Assembly (NCBI GenBank): GCA_020072845.1
Contig: JAIQGF010000004.1
Coordinates: forward strand, 171,957 to 235,956
Direction of reading: 5' to 3'
Source of the DNA: Terriglobia bacterium
Lineage (GTDB): Bacteria; Acidobacteriota; Terriglobia; Terriglobales; Acidobacteriaceae
DNA: 64,000 bases
The notes under the pieces were generated by a model. It was not told the DNA's origin. It saw only the letters and a list, made by a program, of their open reading frames with translations, and ran no database searches. Below, in pieces: positions 12,398 to 22,075 of the stretch. A program made the position numbers and the translations under genes. The number at the start of each line of letters is the position of its first letter. Position 1 is the first letter of the stretch.

Positions 12398-12530
12398 GGT
12401 TCCCGGCGCTGAAGCGCCGGGCTATTGTCATTCGCCCCTTCGGGGCTGGTTTGACGAGCCGGGGACATTCGCCCCTTCGGGGCTGGTTTGACGAGCCGGG
12501 GACATTCGCCCCTCCGCGGCTGGTTTCAAA
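12398..12530. repeat. 37-base direct tandem repeat with GCCCCTTCGGGGC hairpins
   Basis: Two exact 37-base units (12429-12465 and 12466-12502) and a third diverging copy from 12503 each contain GCCCCTTCGGGGC, a tight hairpin, followed by TGGTTTGACGAGCCGGGGA. Just before them lies a related hairpin CCGGCGCTGAAGCGCCGG. They fill the dut-purN gap. They are too short and have no spacers, so this is not a CRISPR array. Confidence 0.8.
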
Positions 12531-12576
12531 TTATCCATTCGCAGTGAGCGAGCGCCGGACATATGCCGCCAAACTA

Positions 12577-13200
12577 CTACGGAACTGGCGCCGCCACCGC
12601 CTTCCTCTCCACCACGCGCCGGCCCGCGATCTCGTAATTGCCGCGCAGCACGATGTTGATCGCCTCGGTGTAGGCGAGGTGCTCCTGAACCAGGATCCGC
12701 GCCGCCAGCGAGTGATCGTCGTCCGTATCGAGCACCGGCACCGCCCGCTGCACAATGATCGCGCCGTGGTCGAGGTCCTCGTCCACGAAATGCACGGTGC
12801 AGCCGGAAACCTTCACGCCGTGCTCGATCGCCTGCTTCTGCGCGTCCAGGCCGGGAAACGAGGGCAGCAGCGACGGATGAATATTCAGAATGCGGTTGGG
12901 GAACGCGCGGATGAACAGCGGCGACAACAGCCGCATGTAGCCAGCCATGCAGATGAGGTCAACCTGCTTTTCGTTGAGTGCGGCCACCACGTCGGCGTCG
13001 TGTTCCTCGCGCACACGTCCCTTGCTGATGATGACGCGCGCGTCGAGGCCGAGCTGGCGCGCGTGCTCGATGCCCGGCGCCTCCGCGCGGTTGGAAATGA
13101 CAATCGTAATTTCAGCCAGGATGCGGCCTTGCTTCACCGACTCCGCGATGGCGGCAAAATTAGTCCCGCGTCCGGAAAGTAAAATGCCGAGCTTTTTCAT
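12577..13200 (-). CDS. purN: Phosphoribosylglycinamide formyltransferase
   Basis: PurN transfers a formyl group from 10-formyltetrahydrofolate to GAR in purine synthesis. The 207-residue protein shows the N-terminal GILLSGRGTNFAAI phosphate loop, the catalytic motif NIHPSLLPSFPG (Asn and His), and the folate-site GCTVHFVDEDLDHGAII containing the active Asp. It is followed upstream on the same strand by purM, with a 132-base gap that holds a repeat hairpin, so the two form a small purine operon. Confidence 0.96.
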   Translation of the reverse strand: MKKLGILLSGRGTNFAAIAESVKQGRILAEITIVISNRAEAPGIEHARQLGLDARVIISKGRVREEHDADVVAALNEKQVDLICMAGYMRLLSPLFIRAFPNRILNIHPSLLPSFPGLDAQKQAIEHGVKVSGCTVHFVDEDLDHGAIIVQRAVPVLDTDDDHSLAARILVQEHLAYTEAINIVLRGNYEIAGRRVVERKAVAAPVP

Positions 13201-13233
13201 GCGAGGTATTTTGTAGGGATTTGGGTCAAAAAT

Positions 13234-13325
13234 CTACCACCGAAGCACCGAGGTTCACCGAAAAAAGCCTCATCTTGAAAACGAGAAACTCGGTGGGACT
13301 CGGTGTCCTCGGTGTCTCGGTGGTG
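13234..13325. repeat. Inverted repeat of ACCGAGG-type units (class E)
   Basis: The left arm has CCACCGAAGCACCGAGGTTCACCGA and the right arm has the complementary series TCGGTGGGACTCGGTGTCCTCGGTG and so on, with a 28-base loop. It sits between purM and purN. A second copy of this unit type forms the outer arms at 45692-45865. Confidence 0.75.
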
Positions 13326-13332
13326 AAAACTC

Positions 13333-14385
13333 CTAGGTGTACAGCACTTTCCGCTCGCCCTTGACGATTCGTCCGATGGTGTACCCCTTCTCGCCGGCGC
13401 GTTCCAGGACGGTCTGCACTTTCTTGAACTTCTTGGGCGGAACCACCAGGATCATCCCGATGCCCATATTGAAAGTGCGCATCATCTCGTCCTGGGGGAT
13501 GCTCCCGAGCTGTTGCAGGTGCTGGAAGATCGTCTGCACCGGCCAGGAGCCCATCTCGACCACCGCCGCCGTTCCCTTGGGCAGCACGCGCGGCAGGTTT
13601 CCGGTGATGCCGCCGCCGGTGATGTGCGCCATCGCCGACACGGCGTCGCCCTCCACCAGCTTCTTCAGCAACGGCCAATAGCTCTTGTGCACCCGCATCA
13701 GCTCGTTGCCGACCTTGTTCTTCAGCTCGTTGACATAGGTTTCCGGCGAGTAGTGTGCGATCTCGAACAGCAGCTTGCGCGCCAGCGCGTATCCGTTGGT
13801 ATGCAGGCCGTTGGACGGCAGGCCGATCAGCACATCACCGACCTGCACGTCCTTTCCGGTCAGAACCTTTTCTTTGTCCACGACTCCGACAATGAACCCC
13901 GCCAGGTCATACTCGCCGTGCTCGTAGAAGTCCGGCATCTCCGCGGTTTCGCCGCCGATGAGGGCGCAGCCGTTGTGCTTGCACGCGTCGGCGATGCCGG
14001 CCACCACCCGTTCCGCGACCTCCGGGTCCAGCCTGCCGGTGGCGAAGTAATCCATGAAGAACAGCGGCGCGGCGCCCTGCACGGCGATATCGTTGACGCA
14101 GTGGTTGACCAGGTCGCTGCCGATGGTGTGGTGCAGGTTCATCTCAAACGCGACCTTCAGCTTCGTCCCGACCCCGTCCACGCTCGCCACCAGCACCGGG
14201 TCCTTGTACTTCTTCTTGTCGAGGGCAAACAGTCCCCCGAAGCCGCCGATCTCGCTGAGCACGCTCTTGGTAAATGTTTTATGGGCGAGGTACTTGATGC
14301 GCTGCTTGGCGCGGCCGGCGCGCTCCAGGTCAACCCCGGCATCGGCGTAAGTGACAGGCGTGCGGTTAGGACCGTTGTCGGTCAA
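13333..14385 (-). CDS. purM: Phosphoribosylformylglycinamidine cyclo-ligase
   Basis: PurM closes the imidazole ring of AIR using ATP. The protein has 350 residues. The N-terminal YADAGVDLERAGRAKQRIK and the GGFGGLFALDKKKYKDPVLVASVDGVGTKLKVA region are typical, as are NDIAVQGAAPLFFMDYFATG, GGETAEMPDFY and GGGITGNLPRVLP. The start is ATG 14385, where TYADAGVD falls at residue 13 as in other PurM proteins. It lies upstream of purN. Confidence 0.97.
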   Translation of the reverse strand: MTDNGPNRTPVTYADAGVDLERAGRAKQRIKYLAHKTFTKSVLSEIGGFGGLFALDKKKYKDPVLVASVDGVGTKLKVAFEMNLHHTIGSDLVNHCVNDIAVQGAAPLFFMDYFATGRLDPEVAERVVAGIADACKHNGCALIGGETAEMPDFYEHGEYDLAGFIVGVVDKEKVLTGKDVQVGDVLIGLPSNGLHTNGYALARKLLFEIAHYSPETYVNELKNKVGNELMRVHKSYWPLLKKLVEGDAVSAMAHITGGGITGNLPRVLPKGTAAVVEMGSWPVQTIFQHLQQLGSIPQDEMMRTFNMGIGMILVVPPKKFKKVQTVLERAGEKGYTIGRIVKGERKVLYT

Positions 14386-14531
14386 GGCATTGACGTCCGT
14401 AAAGAGGGATTCAGAGCCGGGGTGAAAGCTTCATTCTAGCATTGCACACTGCCGCCGACGCGTGTCGCGGGACCTCGAGAATGCGCTCGGGCCGGGCGCG
14501 ATGCGGCGTTCCGGCCACGTCAGGCCTCCGC

Positions 14532-14684
14532 CTACTTCAGCAGATACCCGGAGAAGTGATAGGCCAAGACTCCCAGCAGGCCCAGTGCCGTTGCTACGTA
14601 TCCCGTATAGATCCAGAAATTCCGATTGCTTTCCGCCTTGGGCGCCGCCGACGGCGGGTTGTTGGGTGAAGTTACCTGCTCCAT
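14532..14684 (-). CDS. Small single-span membrane protein (50 aa)
   Basis: A short gene found by translating this strand directly. ATG 14684 is preceded by GGAGG at 14689-14693, and the frame ends in TAG at 14532. The product begins MEQVTSPNNPPSAAPKAESN, followed by one hydrophobic helix at about residues 24-41 with Gly and Leu, then YHFSGYLLK. It has no family I recognise. It stands upstream of purM on the same strand, about 146 bases away, so it may share a transcript or be independent. A short hydrophilic tail plus one helix would fit a small regulatory or assembly subunit. Confidence 0.6.
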   Translation of the reverse strand: MEQVTSPNNPPSAAPKAESNRNFWIYTGYVATALGLLGVLAYHFSGYLLK

Positions 14685-15034
14685 CCGGCCTCCAACTTCA
14701 TGAAACTTCCCCGGATATTTCGGGGAACCTCGCTATGAGGCCCTATGACTGCTTGCGATCAATCCGCGCCCGCAACGGGAAGAATGAAGCTCAGGCACCC
14801 CGCATGAATGCAACGATCTTACTCCTGTTTCCGCGCTTTCGGCGCCGGAAAACCTCCGTATCGGATGCTTTTTCGAGGGCGGGGGGCGCAAACCTTTCGG
14901 CTTGGTACCGGGCACGCAACAAAAAACCCCGCAGCGCGCTACCGCCCGTCACATAGGTTTGTGACCACGCTTGCTCCCTGGCCGCCCTGGAAACGATTAC
15001 ACTTAGGGCCGCACCAACAGGAGATGCCGCCGCG
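14685..15034. other. Divergent intergenic region with no gene recognised
   Basis: About 350 bases between the small membrane protein (minus) and the acyl-CoA ligase (plus). I see a minor hairpin CCCCGGATATTTCGGGG at about 14711-14727 and AGGAG at 15019-15023, the likely ribosome-binding site of the next gene. No tRNA, riboswitch or coding frame is supported. Confidence 0.5.
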
Positions 15035-17791
15035 ATGGATCACGTGGCCCAAGCCGCTATGAAGACTTCCACCACCGACAAGGCGCACGATGTCCTTCAC
15101 ACCGAGGGCCATCCTCTCGACGCGCTCTTCCATCCCAAGACCGTCGCCGTGATTGGCGCCACCGAGCGTCCCGGCTCCATCGGACGCCGCGTCCTCTGGG
15201 CCCTTGTCAGCAGTCCCTTCGGCGGCACCGTGTATCCCGTCAGCAAGGACCGCGCCAGTGTCCTCGGCATCAAGGCCTACCCCAACGTCGCCGCCGTTCC
15301 GGAAGCGGTGGACATGGCCGTCATTGCCACTCCGGCCGCCACCGTGCCCGGCATCATTGGTGAATGTGTGCAGGCGGGCGTGAAGACCGCGGTTGTCATC
15401 TCCGCCGGCTTCAAGGAGCACGGCGAAGATGGCCTCGAACTCGAGCGCCAGATCGCCGACCGCATCCGCGGCACCCGCCTGCGCGTCGTCGGCCCCAATT
15501 GCCTCGGCGTCATGAACCCGCTTACCGGGTTGAATGCCACCTTCTCGCAACAGATCGCGCGCCCCGGCAGTGTTGCGTTCCTCAGCCAGAGCGGCGCCCT
15601 CTGCACCGCCATTCTCGACTGGAGCCTGCGCGAATTGGTCGGCTTCAGCGCCTTCGTCTCGGTCGGCTCCATGCTCGACGTCGGATGGGGCGACCTGATT
15701 GACTACCTCGGCAACGACACTGGCACCCAGTCCATCCTCATTTACATGGAATCGATCGGCGACGCGCGCACATTTCTCTCCGCCGCGCGCGAGGTCTCGC
15801 TCAACAAGCCGATCATCGTGATCAAAGCCGGCCGTACCGAAGCCGCCGCCAAGGCCGCCGCCTCCCATACCGGCGCCATGGTCGGCAGCGACGAAGTTCT
15901 GGACGCCGCCTTTCGCCGCAGCGGCGTGCTCCGCGTCCACTCTATCTCTGACATCTTTTACATGTCGGAAGTCCTGGCCAAGCAGCCGCGCCCACGCGGC
16001 CCGCGTCTTGTCATCCTGAGCAACGCCGGCGGCCCGGGCGTGCTCGCCGCCGACGGTCTCGCGGCCCAGGGCGGCGAACTCGCCGAGCTTTCCCCCAGCA
16101 CGCTCGAACAACTCGACAAGATCCTGCCGCCGCACTGGAGCCACGGCAATCCCATTGACATCCTCGGTGACGCCGGACCCGAGCGCTACGGTAAGGCGCT
16201 GGAAATCGCGCTCAACGATCCCAACGCCGACGGCATCCTTGTCCTGACCGCGCCCCAGGGCCTGGCCGAGCCGACCAAAATTGCCGAACTGCTGAAGCCC
16301 TACGCCACCTCGACCGGAAAGCCGATCCTGGCTTGCTTCATGGGCGGCGCGGAGATCGTCGCGGCCAACGAAATCCTCAACCGCGCCGGCATTCCGACCT
16401 TCCAGTTTCCCGACACTGCCACCCGCGCTTTCACCTACATGTGGCGGTGGAGCTACAACCTGCGCGGTCTCTACGAAACTCCCGTCCTGCGCAGCCAGAC
16501 GGAGCAGGAGCCCGACCGCGCCACCGCCGACCGGCTGATCCAATCCGCGCGCCAGGCCGGCCGCTCGCTGCTCTCCGAAGCCGAATCCAAGCAAATTCTG
16601 GCCGCGTATTTCATTCCCACGGTTACTACGCGCGTCGCCGCGACCGCCGACGAAGCCGTCGCGCACGCCGACGCCATCACCTATCCCGTCGTCGTCAAGC
16701 TGCACTCGCTTACCCTGACACACAAAACCGATGTCGGCGGGGTTCAGCTCGACCTCAAGGATGCTGCCGCCGTTCGCGCCGCTTTTCAGACCATCGAGAA
16801 CGCCGTGGGCGCCAAGGCCGGCCGCCAGCATTTCCTGGGCGTCACCGTGCAGCCCATGATCTCGCGCGACGGTTTCGAGCTGATCCTCGGCAGCAGCATT
16901 GATCCGCAGTTCGGCCCGGTGCTGCTGTTCGGCCGCGGCGGCCAGTTGGTGGAAATCGAGCAGGACAATGCTCTCGCGCTGCCGCCGCTCAACACCACGC
17001 TCGCCCGCCGCATGTTCGAGCAGACCAGGATCTACAAGGCGCTCCAGGGCGTGCGCGGCCTGCCCCCGGTGGACCTGGCGGCGCTGGAAACGCTGATGGT
17101 GAATTTCAGCCGCCTGGTCGTCGACCAGCCATGGATCAAGGAGATCGACATTAACCCGCTGCTTGCCTCCGGCGACCGCCTCCTCGCCCTGGACGCGCGC
17201 GTCGTCCTCCATCCCGCCGACACCCGCGAAGACCAGCTCCCGCGTCCCGTCGTCCGCCCCTATCCGCAGCAGTACGTCAGCGATTGGACAATGAAAGACG
17301 GAATCCAGGTCACCATCCGGCCCATTCGTCCCGAGGATGAGCCGCTGATGATCGACTTTCACGGCCGCCTCTCCGACCGCAGCGTTTACCTGCGCTACTT
17401 CCAGCCGCTGAAACTCACGCAGCGCACCGCGCACGAGCGCCTCACGCGGATCTGCTTCATTGATTACGACCGCGAAATGGCGCTGGTCACCGAGTTCAAG
17501 CACCCCGACGGTTCCAGCGAAGTCCTTGCCGTCGGCCGCCTCAGCAAGCTGCACGGCACAGAAGGGGCCGAAATCGCCGTCCTGGTTCGCGACGAGTTCC
17601 AGCACCGCGGTCTCGGGACCGAAATTGTCAGCCGCCTATTGCAGATCGCCCGGGACGAAAAGCTGAAGTACGTCGCCTCCACCATGCTCGGCGTCAACCG
17701 CGAGATGCGCGCCATCTGCAAGCGCCTCAACTTCCAGCTCAGCGTGGACATGGAAGACGACCTGGTCAACGCACGGGCGACGCTGACGTAG
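15035..17791 (+). CDS. ADP-forming acyl-CoA ligase fused to a GNAT acetyltransferase (Pat/AcuA-like)
   Basis: The protein is 918 residues. Domain order: CoA-binding Rossmann domain (about 25-155, with [17 protein letters not shown]), succinyl-CoA-ligase-like domains (about 160-480), ATP-grasp (about 500-730), and a C-terminal GNAT domain (about 750-918, with [19 protein letters not shown]). This arrangement matches protein acyltransferases of the Pat type, which acetylate and switch off acetyl-CoA synthetase. The family's phospho-His motif is present as SHTG with His278, which is often lost in Pat proteins, so the ligase half may still convert acyl-CoA to acid and ATP. Start: ATG 15035 with AGGAG 11 bases upstream; ATG 15059 is an alternative. 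Confidence 0.9.
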   Translation: MDHVAQAAMKTSTTDKAHDVLHTEGHPLDALFHPKTVAVIGATERPGSIGRRVLWALVSSPFGGTVYPVSKDRASVLGIKAYPNVAAVPEAVDMAVIATPAATVPGIIGECVQAGVKTAVVISAGFKEHGEDGLELERQIADRIRGTRLRVVGPNCLGVMNPLTGLNATFSQQIARPGSVAFLSQSGALCTAILDWSLRELVGFSAFVSVGSMLDVGWGDLIDYLGNDTGTQSILIYMESIGDARTFLSAAREVSLNKPIIVIKAGRTEAAAKAAASHTGAMVGSDEVLDAAFRRSGVLRVHSISDIFYMSEVLAKQPRPRGPRLVILSNAGGPGVLAADGLAAQGGELAELSPSTLEQLDKILPPHWSHGNPIDILGDAGPERYGKALEIALNDPNADGILVLTAPQGLAEPTKIAELLKPYATSTGKPILACFMGGAEIVAANEILNRAGIPTFQFPDTATRAFTYMWRWSYNLRGLYETPVLRSQTEQEPDRATADRLIQSARQAGRSLLSEAESKQILAAYFIPTVTTRVAATADEAVAHADAITYPVVVKLHSLTLTHKTDVGGVQLDLKDAAAVRAAFQTIENAVGAKAGRQHFLGVTVQPMISRDGFELILGSSIDPQFGPVLLFGRGGQLVEIEQDNALALPPLNTTLARRMFEQTRIYKALQGVRGLPPVDLAALETLMVNFSRLVVDQPWIKEIDINPLLASGDRLLALDARVVLHPADTREDQLPRPVVRPYPQQYVSDWTMKDGIQVTIRPIRPEDEPLMIDFHGRLSDRSVYLRYFQPLKLTQRTAHERLTRICFIDYDREMALVTEFKHPDGSSEVLAVGRLSKLHGTEGAEIAVLVRDEFQHRGLGTEIVSRLLQIARDEKLKYVASTMLGVNREMRAICKRLNFQLSVDMEDDLVNARATLT

Positions 17792-17840
17792 TCCGCAGGC
17801 CTTCGACTGGACGCGTCGTGTCACCGATGTTCACTGGGCA

Positions 17841-17863
17841 CCGGCCACTGGCCACTGGCCACT
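17841..17863. repeat. GGCCACT tandem units (class B)
   Basis: Three copies of a 7-base GGCCACT unit lie 26 bases before the next start codon. The same class occurs at 29411-29455 and as the two inverted flanks of the four-helix gene (36804-36826 and 37311-37341). Confidence 0.65.
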
Positions 17864-17889
17864 ATTTGCGATACAACTGACCTATCCCC

Positions 17890-20800
17890 ATGAAGCTCCT
17901 CGCCGTAATTCTCCTCCTCGCGTCAGCCGCTTTCAGCCAACAGCTTCCCGCGGCGCCTAGCACTGCAAAAATGGAAGACAAGGCCGCCGACTACTCGCAG
18001 GAGGCCTACGTCGTCGAGTCCCAGCGCACCGTGTACCGTTTCGAAAACGACGGCACCGGGCGCAAAGAAATGACCGCCCGCATCCGGGTGCAGACCGAAG
18101 CCGGCGTCGAGGTGTTCGGACAGCTCATCTTCGGCTACAGCTCCGCCAATGAATCTGTCCAGATCCCGTATGTCCGCGTTCTCAAGTCCGGCGGCGTCGT
18201 GGTCACGGCGCCGGCCTCGGCCATTCAGGACCTCAACCCGCCCGTGGCTCGCGAAGCGCCTGTCTACACTGATTTTCACCAGAAGCACGTCACCGTTCCC
18301 GGCCTGCGTCCGGGCGAAATTCTCGAATATCAGGTCGTCACCATCACCCACACGCCGCTGGCTCCCAACGAATTCTGGATGGAGCACCGCTTCCTCGACG
18401 CCGGCGTCATTCTCGATGACCAGCTCGAGGTCAGTATCCCGCGCAACCGCGCCGTCAAGCTGAAGACCAGCCTTGGCCACGACGCGACGATCAGCGACGA
18501 AGGCGAGCGCCGAATCTATCGCTGGTCTTCTTCTCACAAACAGCGCGACGAAGACGACGTTGACAAGAAGAAACGCCGCCGCGCCCAGCCCGAGCAACCG
18601 GACGTGCAGATGACCACCTTTGCCTCCTGGGACGCCGTGGGCCGTTGGTACGCCGGACTGGAACGCGACCGCCGCGCGCCCTCGCCCGAAGTCCGCGCCC
18701 GCGCCGAGGAACTGGTGAAGGGCCGCAACACCGAGATGGAAAAGCTGCAAGCCATCTACGATTACGTCGCCAAGAATTTCCGCTACGTCAGCCTGTCGTT
18801 CGGGGTTGGCCGCTATCAGCCGCACTCCGCTGCCGAAGTCCTCGCCAACCAGTACGGCGACTGCAAAGACAAGCACACGCTGCTGGAAGGGCTGCTCGAC
18901 TCGGTGGGCATTCACGCCTCCTCCGCGCTCATCAATTCCAGCCGCAAAATCGATCCTGACCTGCCTTCGCCCTCGCAGTTCGACCACGTCATCAGCGTGG
19001 TGCCAATCGGCAAGGAAATGGTCTGGCTGGATACCACCACGGAGATAGCGCCCTTCCGCCTGCTCACCTACAACCTGCGCAAGAAGAAAGCGCTGGTCAT
19101 CCCGCCCAGCGGGGCGGCCCAGCTCATGGAAGCCCCCGCCGACTCGCCCGTGCCGAATACGCAAGTCATCGAGACCGAAGGCAAGGTCAGCGATCTCGGC
19201 AAGCTCACCGCCCATGTGCGCCTCTCCTTCAGCGGTGATAGCGAGCTGCCGTTGCGCGTCGGCTTTCGCCAGGTGCCGAACGCGCGCTGGAAAGATCTGG
19301 CCAAGGTGGTGGCGCAACTCGAAGGTCTGCGCGGCGACGTCACCGAACTCAAAGTGGACGATCCTACCGACAACCGCGGCCCGTTTCACCTCGAGTTCGA
19401 TATCGCGCAGCCCAACTTCCTCGACTGGTCCAAGCACCAGTCGCAACTCGATCTTCCGCTGGCCCGGCTGCGCCTTCCGGATCTCTCCGAGTCCGACGAA
19501 AACTCCGCTGAGCCCATCGAAATCGGCGCGCCTGGCTCCATCACCGTCCGCCTGAAAATCCAGTTGCCCGCCACCTTCAGCGCGCGCGCCCCGCTGCCCT
19601 TCGAGATGAAGCGCGATTATGCCGAGTACCACGCGGTGTACGACCTGAAGGGCAACAGCTTCACCGCCGAGCGCTTCATCAACCTGCGCGCGCGCGAAAT
19701 TCCTGCCGCCCGCCTGCGCGATTACGCCGCCTTCCGGCGCGCCGTCGTCGCCGACGAGGCCCAGCAGCTTGCCCTCGACAATACTCAGCAGGGCACGCCC
19801 AAGCCGCCCGAGAACGTCAAGTCCGAAGAGCTCTACGAGGCCGGACTCAGCGCTCTGCAGGCGCAGAACTTTCGTGGCGCCGCCGACCTGCTGCAGCGCG
19901 TCGTCGAACTGGAGCCCAAGCACAAATCCGCATGGAACGACCTGGGCAACGCCTACCTGGCGCAGCGCCGCACCGCCGACGCCATTGCCGCATTCCAGAA
20001 GCAGATCGAAATCAATCCCTTCGACGAGTTTGCCTACAACAACCTCGGCCGCGCCTGGTGGGAGAAGCGCGACTACGCCAAGGCCGCCGAGGCGTTCCAC
20101 AAGCAGATTGAAGTCAACCCGCTCGACAAATTCGCCCACCGCAACCTCGGCATCATGTACCTGGAGGAGCACAAGGACCGGGAGGCGCTCCCCGAACTGG
20201 AAAAGGCGACGTCCATTAATCCGCAGGATGCGCAGGCGTTCATCAGCCTGGGCCAGGCGCAACTCGACCTCGGCGACGACGCCAAGGCCCTCGCCTCGTT
20301 CGATCGCGCCGTGCAGATCGCCCCTGCGCCCGGCGCCTGGAACAACATCGCGTACCAGCTCAGCCTCAAGGGCGTGCACCTCGATCTGGCGCAGCAGTAC
20401 GCCGAATCAGCCGTCGCCTCCACCGCCGCCGCCCTGCGGAATCTCAATGCCGACAGCATGCAGTTGGAGCAGCAGGCGCTCGTCATCTCGCTGGCGGCGC
20501 AGTGGGATACCCTGGGCTGGGTCCATTTCCAGCGCGGCCAGCTCGATCAAGCCGAGCAATTCATCCGCGCCGCCTGGCTGCTCGGCCAGCACGGCGAGGT
20601 CGGCGACCACCTCGCTCAGGTCTATGAAAAGCGCGGGGAAAAAGAAAAAGCCATCCAGACCTATGCCCAGGCTCTGGCCGCGTACAAGCCGCTGCCCGAG
20701 ACGCGCCCGCGGCTCGCCGCCCTGCTCGCTGGGAAACCGGACAGCGCGTCCACGGCGGCGGATCAGACTGCGGAAAAGGCGGTGAAGAAAGCCGCGAACA

Positions 20801-21171
20801 AGACCGCGGGCGATAAGGGCGCGGTGCAAAGCAAGATGCTGGACCTGAAGATTGACGGCCTGGTGGACAAGGCCCGCCGCGATCTCGAAGCCTTGCGCAC
20901 CGTCGGGCTCGGCCCTCTGCTCCAGGAATCCGCCCAGGCCGATTTCTATCTCGTGCTCGGCCCCGGTGCGAAGGTGGAAGAAACGCGTTTCATCAGCGGC
21001 AGCGACAACCTCAAGCCGTTCGCCGACGCCCTGCGCCGCGCCAAAGTTGAATTCACATTCCCCGACACCACGCCCACCCGCCTGCTCCGCCGCGGCACCC
21101 TCTCCTGCGTTCCCGCCGGCGGCTGCAACTTCGTCCTGCTACCCGCCGATGACCTCTCCGGCGCACAATAG
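17890..21171 (+). CDS. Secreted DUF3857 / transglutaminase-like / TPR protein
   Basis: This is a 1093-residue exported protein. The signal peptide MKLLAVILLLASAAFSQQ ends near residue 17. A DUF3857 domain (about 50-210) is followed by a transglutaminase-like domain with the Cys in YGDCKDKHTLL (about 317), His in FDHVI and Asp in WLDTT, the catalytic triad order of this fold. A beta-rich region (about 400-620) leads to roughly six TPR repeats (about 635-940), e.g. AWNDLGNAYLAQRRTADAIAAFQKQIEINP. The last 100 residues carry a Cys pair near the end (LSCVPAGGC). DUF3857-transglutaminase proteins are common in Bacteroidota and Acidobacteriota; the function is unknown, probably periplasmic protein processing or binding. 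Confidence 0.88.
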   Translation: MKLLAVILLLASAAFSQQLPAAPSTAKMEDKAADYSQEAYVVESQRTVYRFENDGTGRKEMTARIRVQTEAGVEVFGQLIFGYSSANESVQIPYVRVLKSGGVVVTAPASAIQDLNPPVAREAPVYTDFHQKHVTVPGLRPGEILEYQVVTITHTPLAPNEFWMEHRFLDAGVILDDQLEVSIPRNRAVKLKTSLGHDATISDEGERRIYRWSSSHKQRDEDDVDKKKRRRAQPEQPDVQMTTFASWDAVGRWYAGLERDRRAPSPEVRARAEELVKGRNTEMEKLQAIYDYVAKNFRYVSLSFGVGRYQPHSAAEVLANQYGDCKDKHTLLEGLLDSVGIHASSALINSSRKIDPDLPSPSQFDHVISVVPIGKEMVWLDTTTEIAPFRLLTYNLRKKKALVIPPSGAAQLMEAPADSPVPNTQVIETEGKVSDLGKLTAHVRLSFSGDSELPLRVGFRQVPNARWKDLAKVVAQLEGLRGDVTELKVDDPTDNRGPFHLEFDIAQPNFLDWSKHQSQLDLPLARLRLPDLSESDENSAEPIEIGAPGSITVRLKIQLPATFSARAPLPFEMKRDYAEYHAVYDLKGNSFTAERFINLRAREIPAARLRDYAAFRRAVVADEAQQLALDNTQQGTPKPPENVKSEELYEAGLSALQAQNFRGAADLLQRVVELEPKHKSAWNDLGNAYLAQRRTADAIAAFQKQIEINPFDEFAYNNLGRAWWEKRDYAKAAEAFHKQIEVNPLDKFAHRNLGIMYLEEHKDREALPELEKATSINPQDAQAFISLGQAQLDLGDDAKALASFDRAVQIAPAPGAWNNIAYQLSLKGVHLDLAQQYAESAVASTAAALRNLNADSMQLEQQALVISLAAQWDTLGWVHFQRGQLDQAEQFIRAAWLLGQHGEVGDHLAQVYEKRGEKEKAIQTYAQALAAYKPLPETRPRLAALLAGKPDSASTAADQTAEKAVKKAANKTAGDKGAVQSKMLDLKIDGLVDKARRDLEALRTVGLGPLLQESAQADFYLVLGPGAKVEETRFISGSDNLKPFADALRRAKVEFTFPDTTPTRLLRRGTLSCVPAGGCNFVLLPADDLSGAQ

Positions 21172-21182
21172 TTCAACCGTTA

Positions 21183-22061
21183 ATGCGCGCCGCCGCCATC
21201 CTCGGACCGAAGGCCACCCTGCGCGAACTCCGCCGGTTTCAAGCTCCTGGGGTGGATATTGCCGCCATTTCCGACCTGCATGCCGATGCAGCGTTGGACG
21301 CCGTGCTGATCTTCGGCGGCGATGGCAGCGTTCACCGGCAATTGGCGGGGGCGGTGGCTTCGCAAGTGCCGGTGCTCTGCGTTCCTGCCGGCAGTGGCAA
21401 CGATTTCGCGCGCGCTCTGGGCCTGGGAACCGTTCGCCAGGCACACGCGGCATGGCGACGGTTCTGTTCCGCAGCGGACAACGTGCGTTCTATCGACGTC
21501 GCGCAAATCACACTCGGCGCCGGCGCCCGCAACTCGCAACTCGAAACTCAGAACTCGCTCTATTGCTGCGTTGCCGGTGCGGGCCTGGATTCGGAGGTCA
21601 ATCGCCGCGCCAACCGCCTGCCCTCGTGGCTGCGCGGCCATGGCGGTTACGTCTTGTCGCTTCCCGCCGCGCTGTTGGCTTTCGAAGCCCCGGAGGTCAC
21701 GCTTGAACTGTTCGATTCCGACAGCCGGAGCCGCTTTCACCAACCGGCAACGCTGGTCGCCTTCGCCAACGCGCCCTCGTACGGCCACGGCATGCGCATC
21801 GCCCCGCGCGCGCGCCTCGACGACGGCAAACTCGACGTCTGTTTCGTCCGCCGCACCTCCAAGCTGCGGCTCCTCCGTCTTTTTCCCACCGTCTTTTCCG
21901 GCGCGCACCTGTCGCTCCCCGAAGTCGAGTACGCGCAGTGCTCGGCGCTGAGAATCGAGAGCGAGCGCCCGCTCGACATCTTCGCCGACGGCGAGTTCAT
22001 CGGCTGCACCCCGGCGGAAGTCCGCGTATGCCCGCGCGCGCTCCGCGTCATCGTGCCCTGA
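21183..22061 (+). CDS. Diacylglycerol/lipid kinase family protein
   Basis: This is a 292-residue soluble lipid kinase of the DagK catalytic family (YegS/DgkB-like). The nucleotide-binding motif is FGGDGSVHRQL near residue 44, followed by PAGSGNDFARALG, a hallmark pair. A central FANAPSYGHGMRIAPRARLDDGKLDV region matches the second half of the fold, and the C-terminal DGEFIG motif is present. It phosphorylates diacylglycerol or a related lipid. It starts 11 bases after the DUF3857 gene, so the two are probably one transcript. Between the two halves a repeat array (21531-21559) is translated in frame as RNSQLETQNSL, which looks like an inserted loop. Confidence 0.9.
   Translation: MRAAAILGPKATLRELRRFQAPGVDIAAISDLHADAALDAVLIFGGDGSVHRQLAGAVASQVPVLCVPAGSGNDFARALGLGTVRQAHAAWRRFCSAADNVRSIDVAQITLGAGARNSQLETQNSLYCCVAGAGLDSEVNRRANRLPSWLRGHGGYVLSLPAALLAFEAPEVTLELFDSDSRSRFHQPATLVAFANAPSYGHGMRIAPRARLDDGKLDVCFVRRTSKLRLLRLFPTVFSGAHLSLPEVEYAQCSALRIESERPLDIFADGEFIGCTPAEVRVCPRALRVIVP
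21531..21559. repeat. AACTCG tandem units inside the lipid kinase gene (class J)
   Basis: Four degenerate copies of a 7-8-base unit around AACTCGCAACTCGAAACTC are read in frame as hydrophilic residues. The units resemble other short tandem arrays in this window and suggest a repeat expansion inside a tolerant surface loop. Confidence 0.5.
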
Positions 22062-22075
22062 ACCGCATCGCGCCT

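Noticed and set aside
12429-12530. Possible CRISPR array
   Set aside because: The repeats are contiguous with no spacers and contain stable hairpins; no cas genes in the window.
14939-17605. 888-codon open frame on the minus strand opposite the acyl-CoA ligase
   Set aside because: It is the antisense shadow of a clearly recognised + strand gene in a GC-rich genome; its translation has no domain and no ribosome-binding site.
17923-20379. 818-codon antisense frame opposite the DUF3857 protein
   Set aside because: Antisense shadow of a signal-peptide-bearing, TPR-containing gene; composition is low-complexity Gly/Val/Glu.
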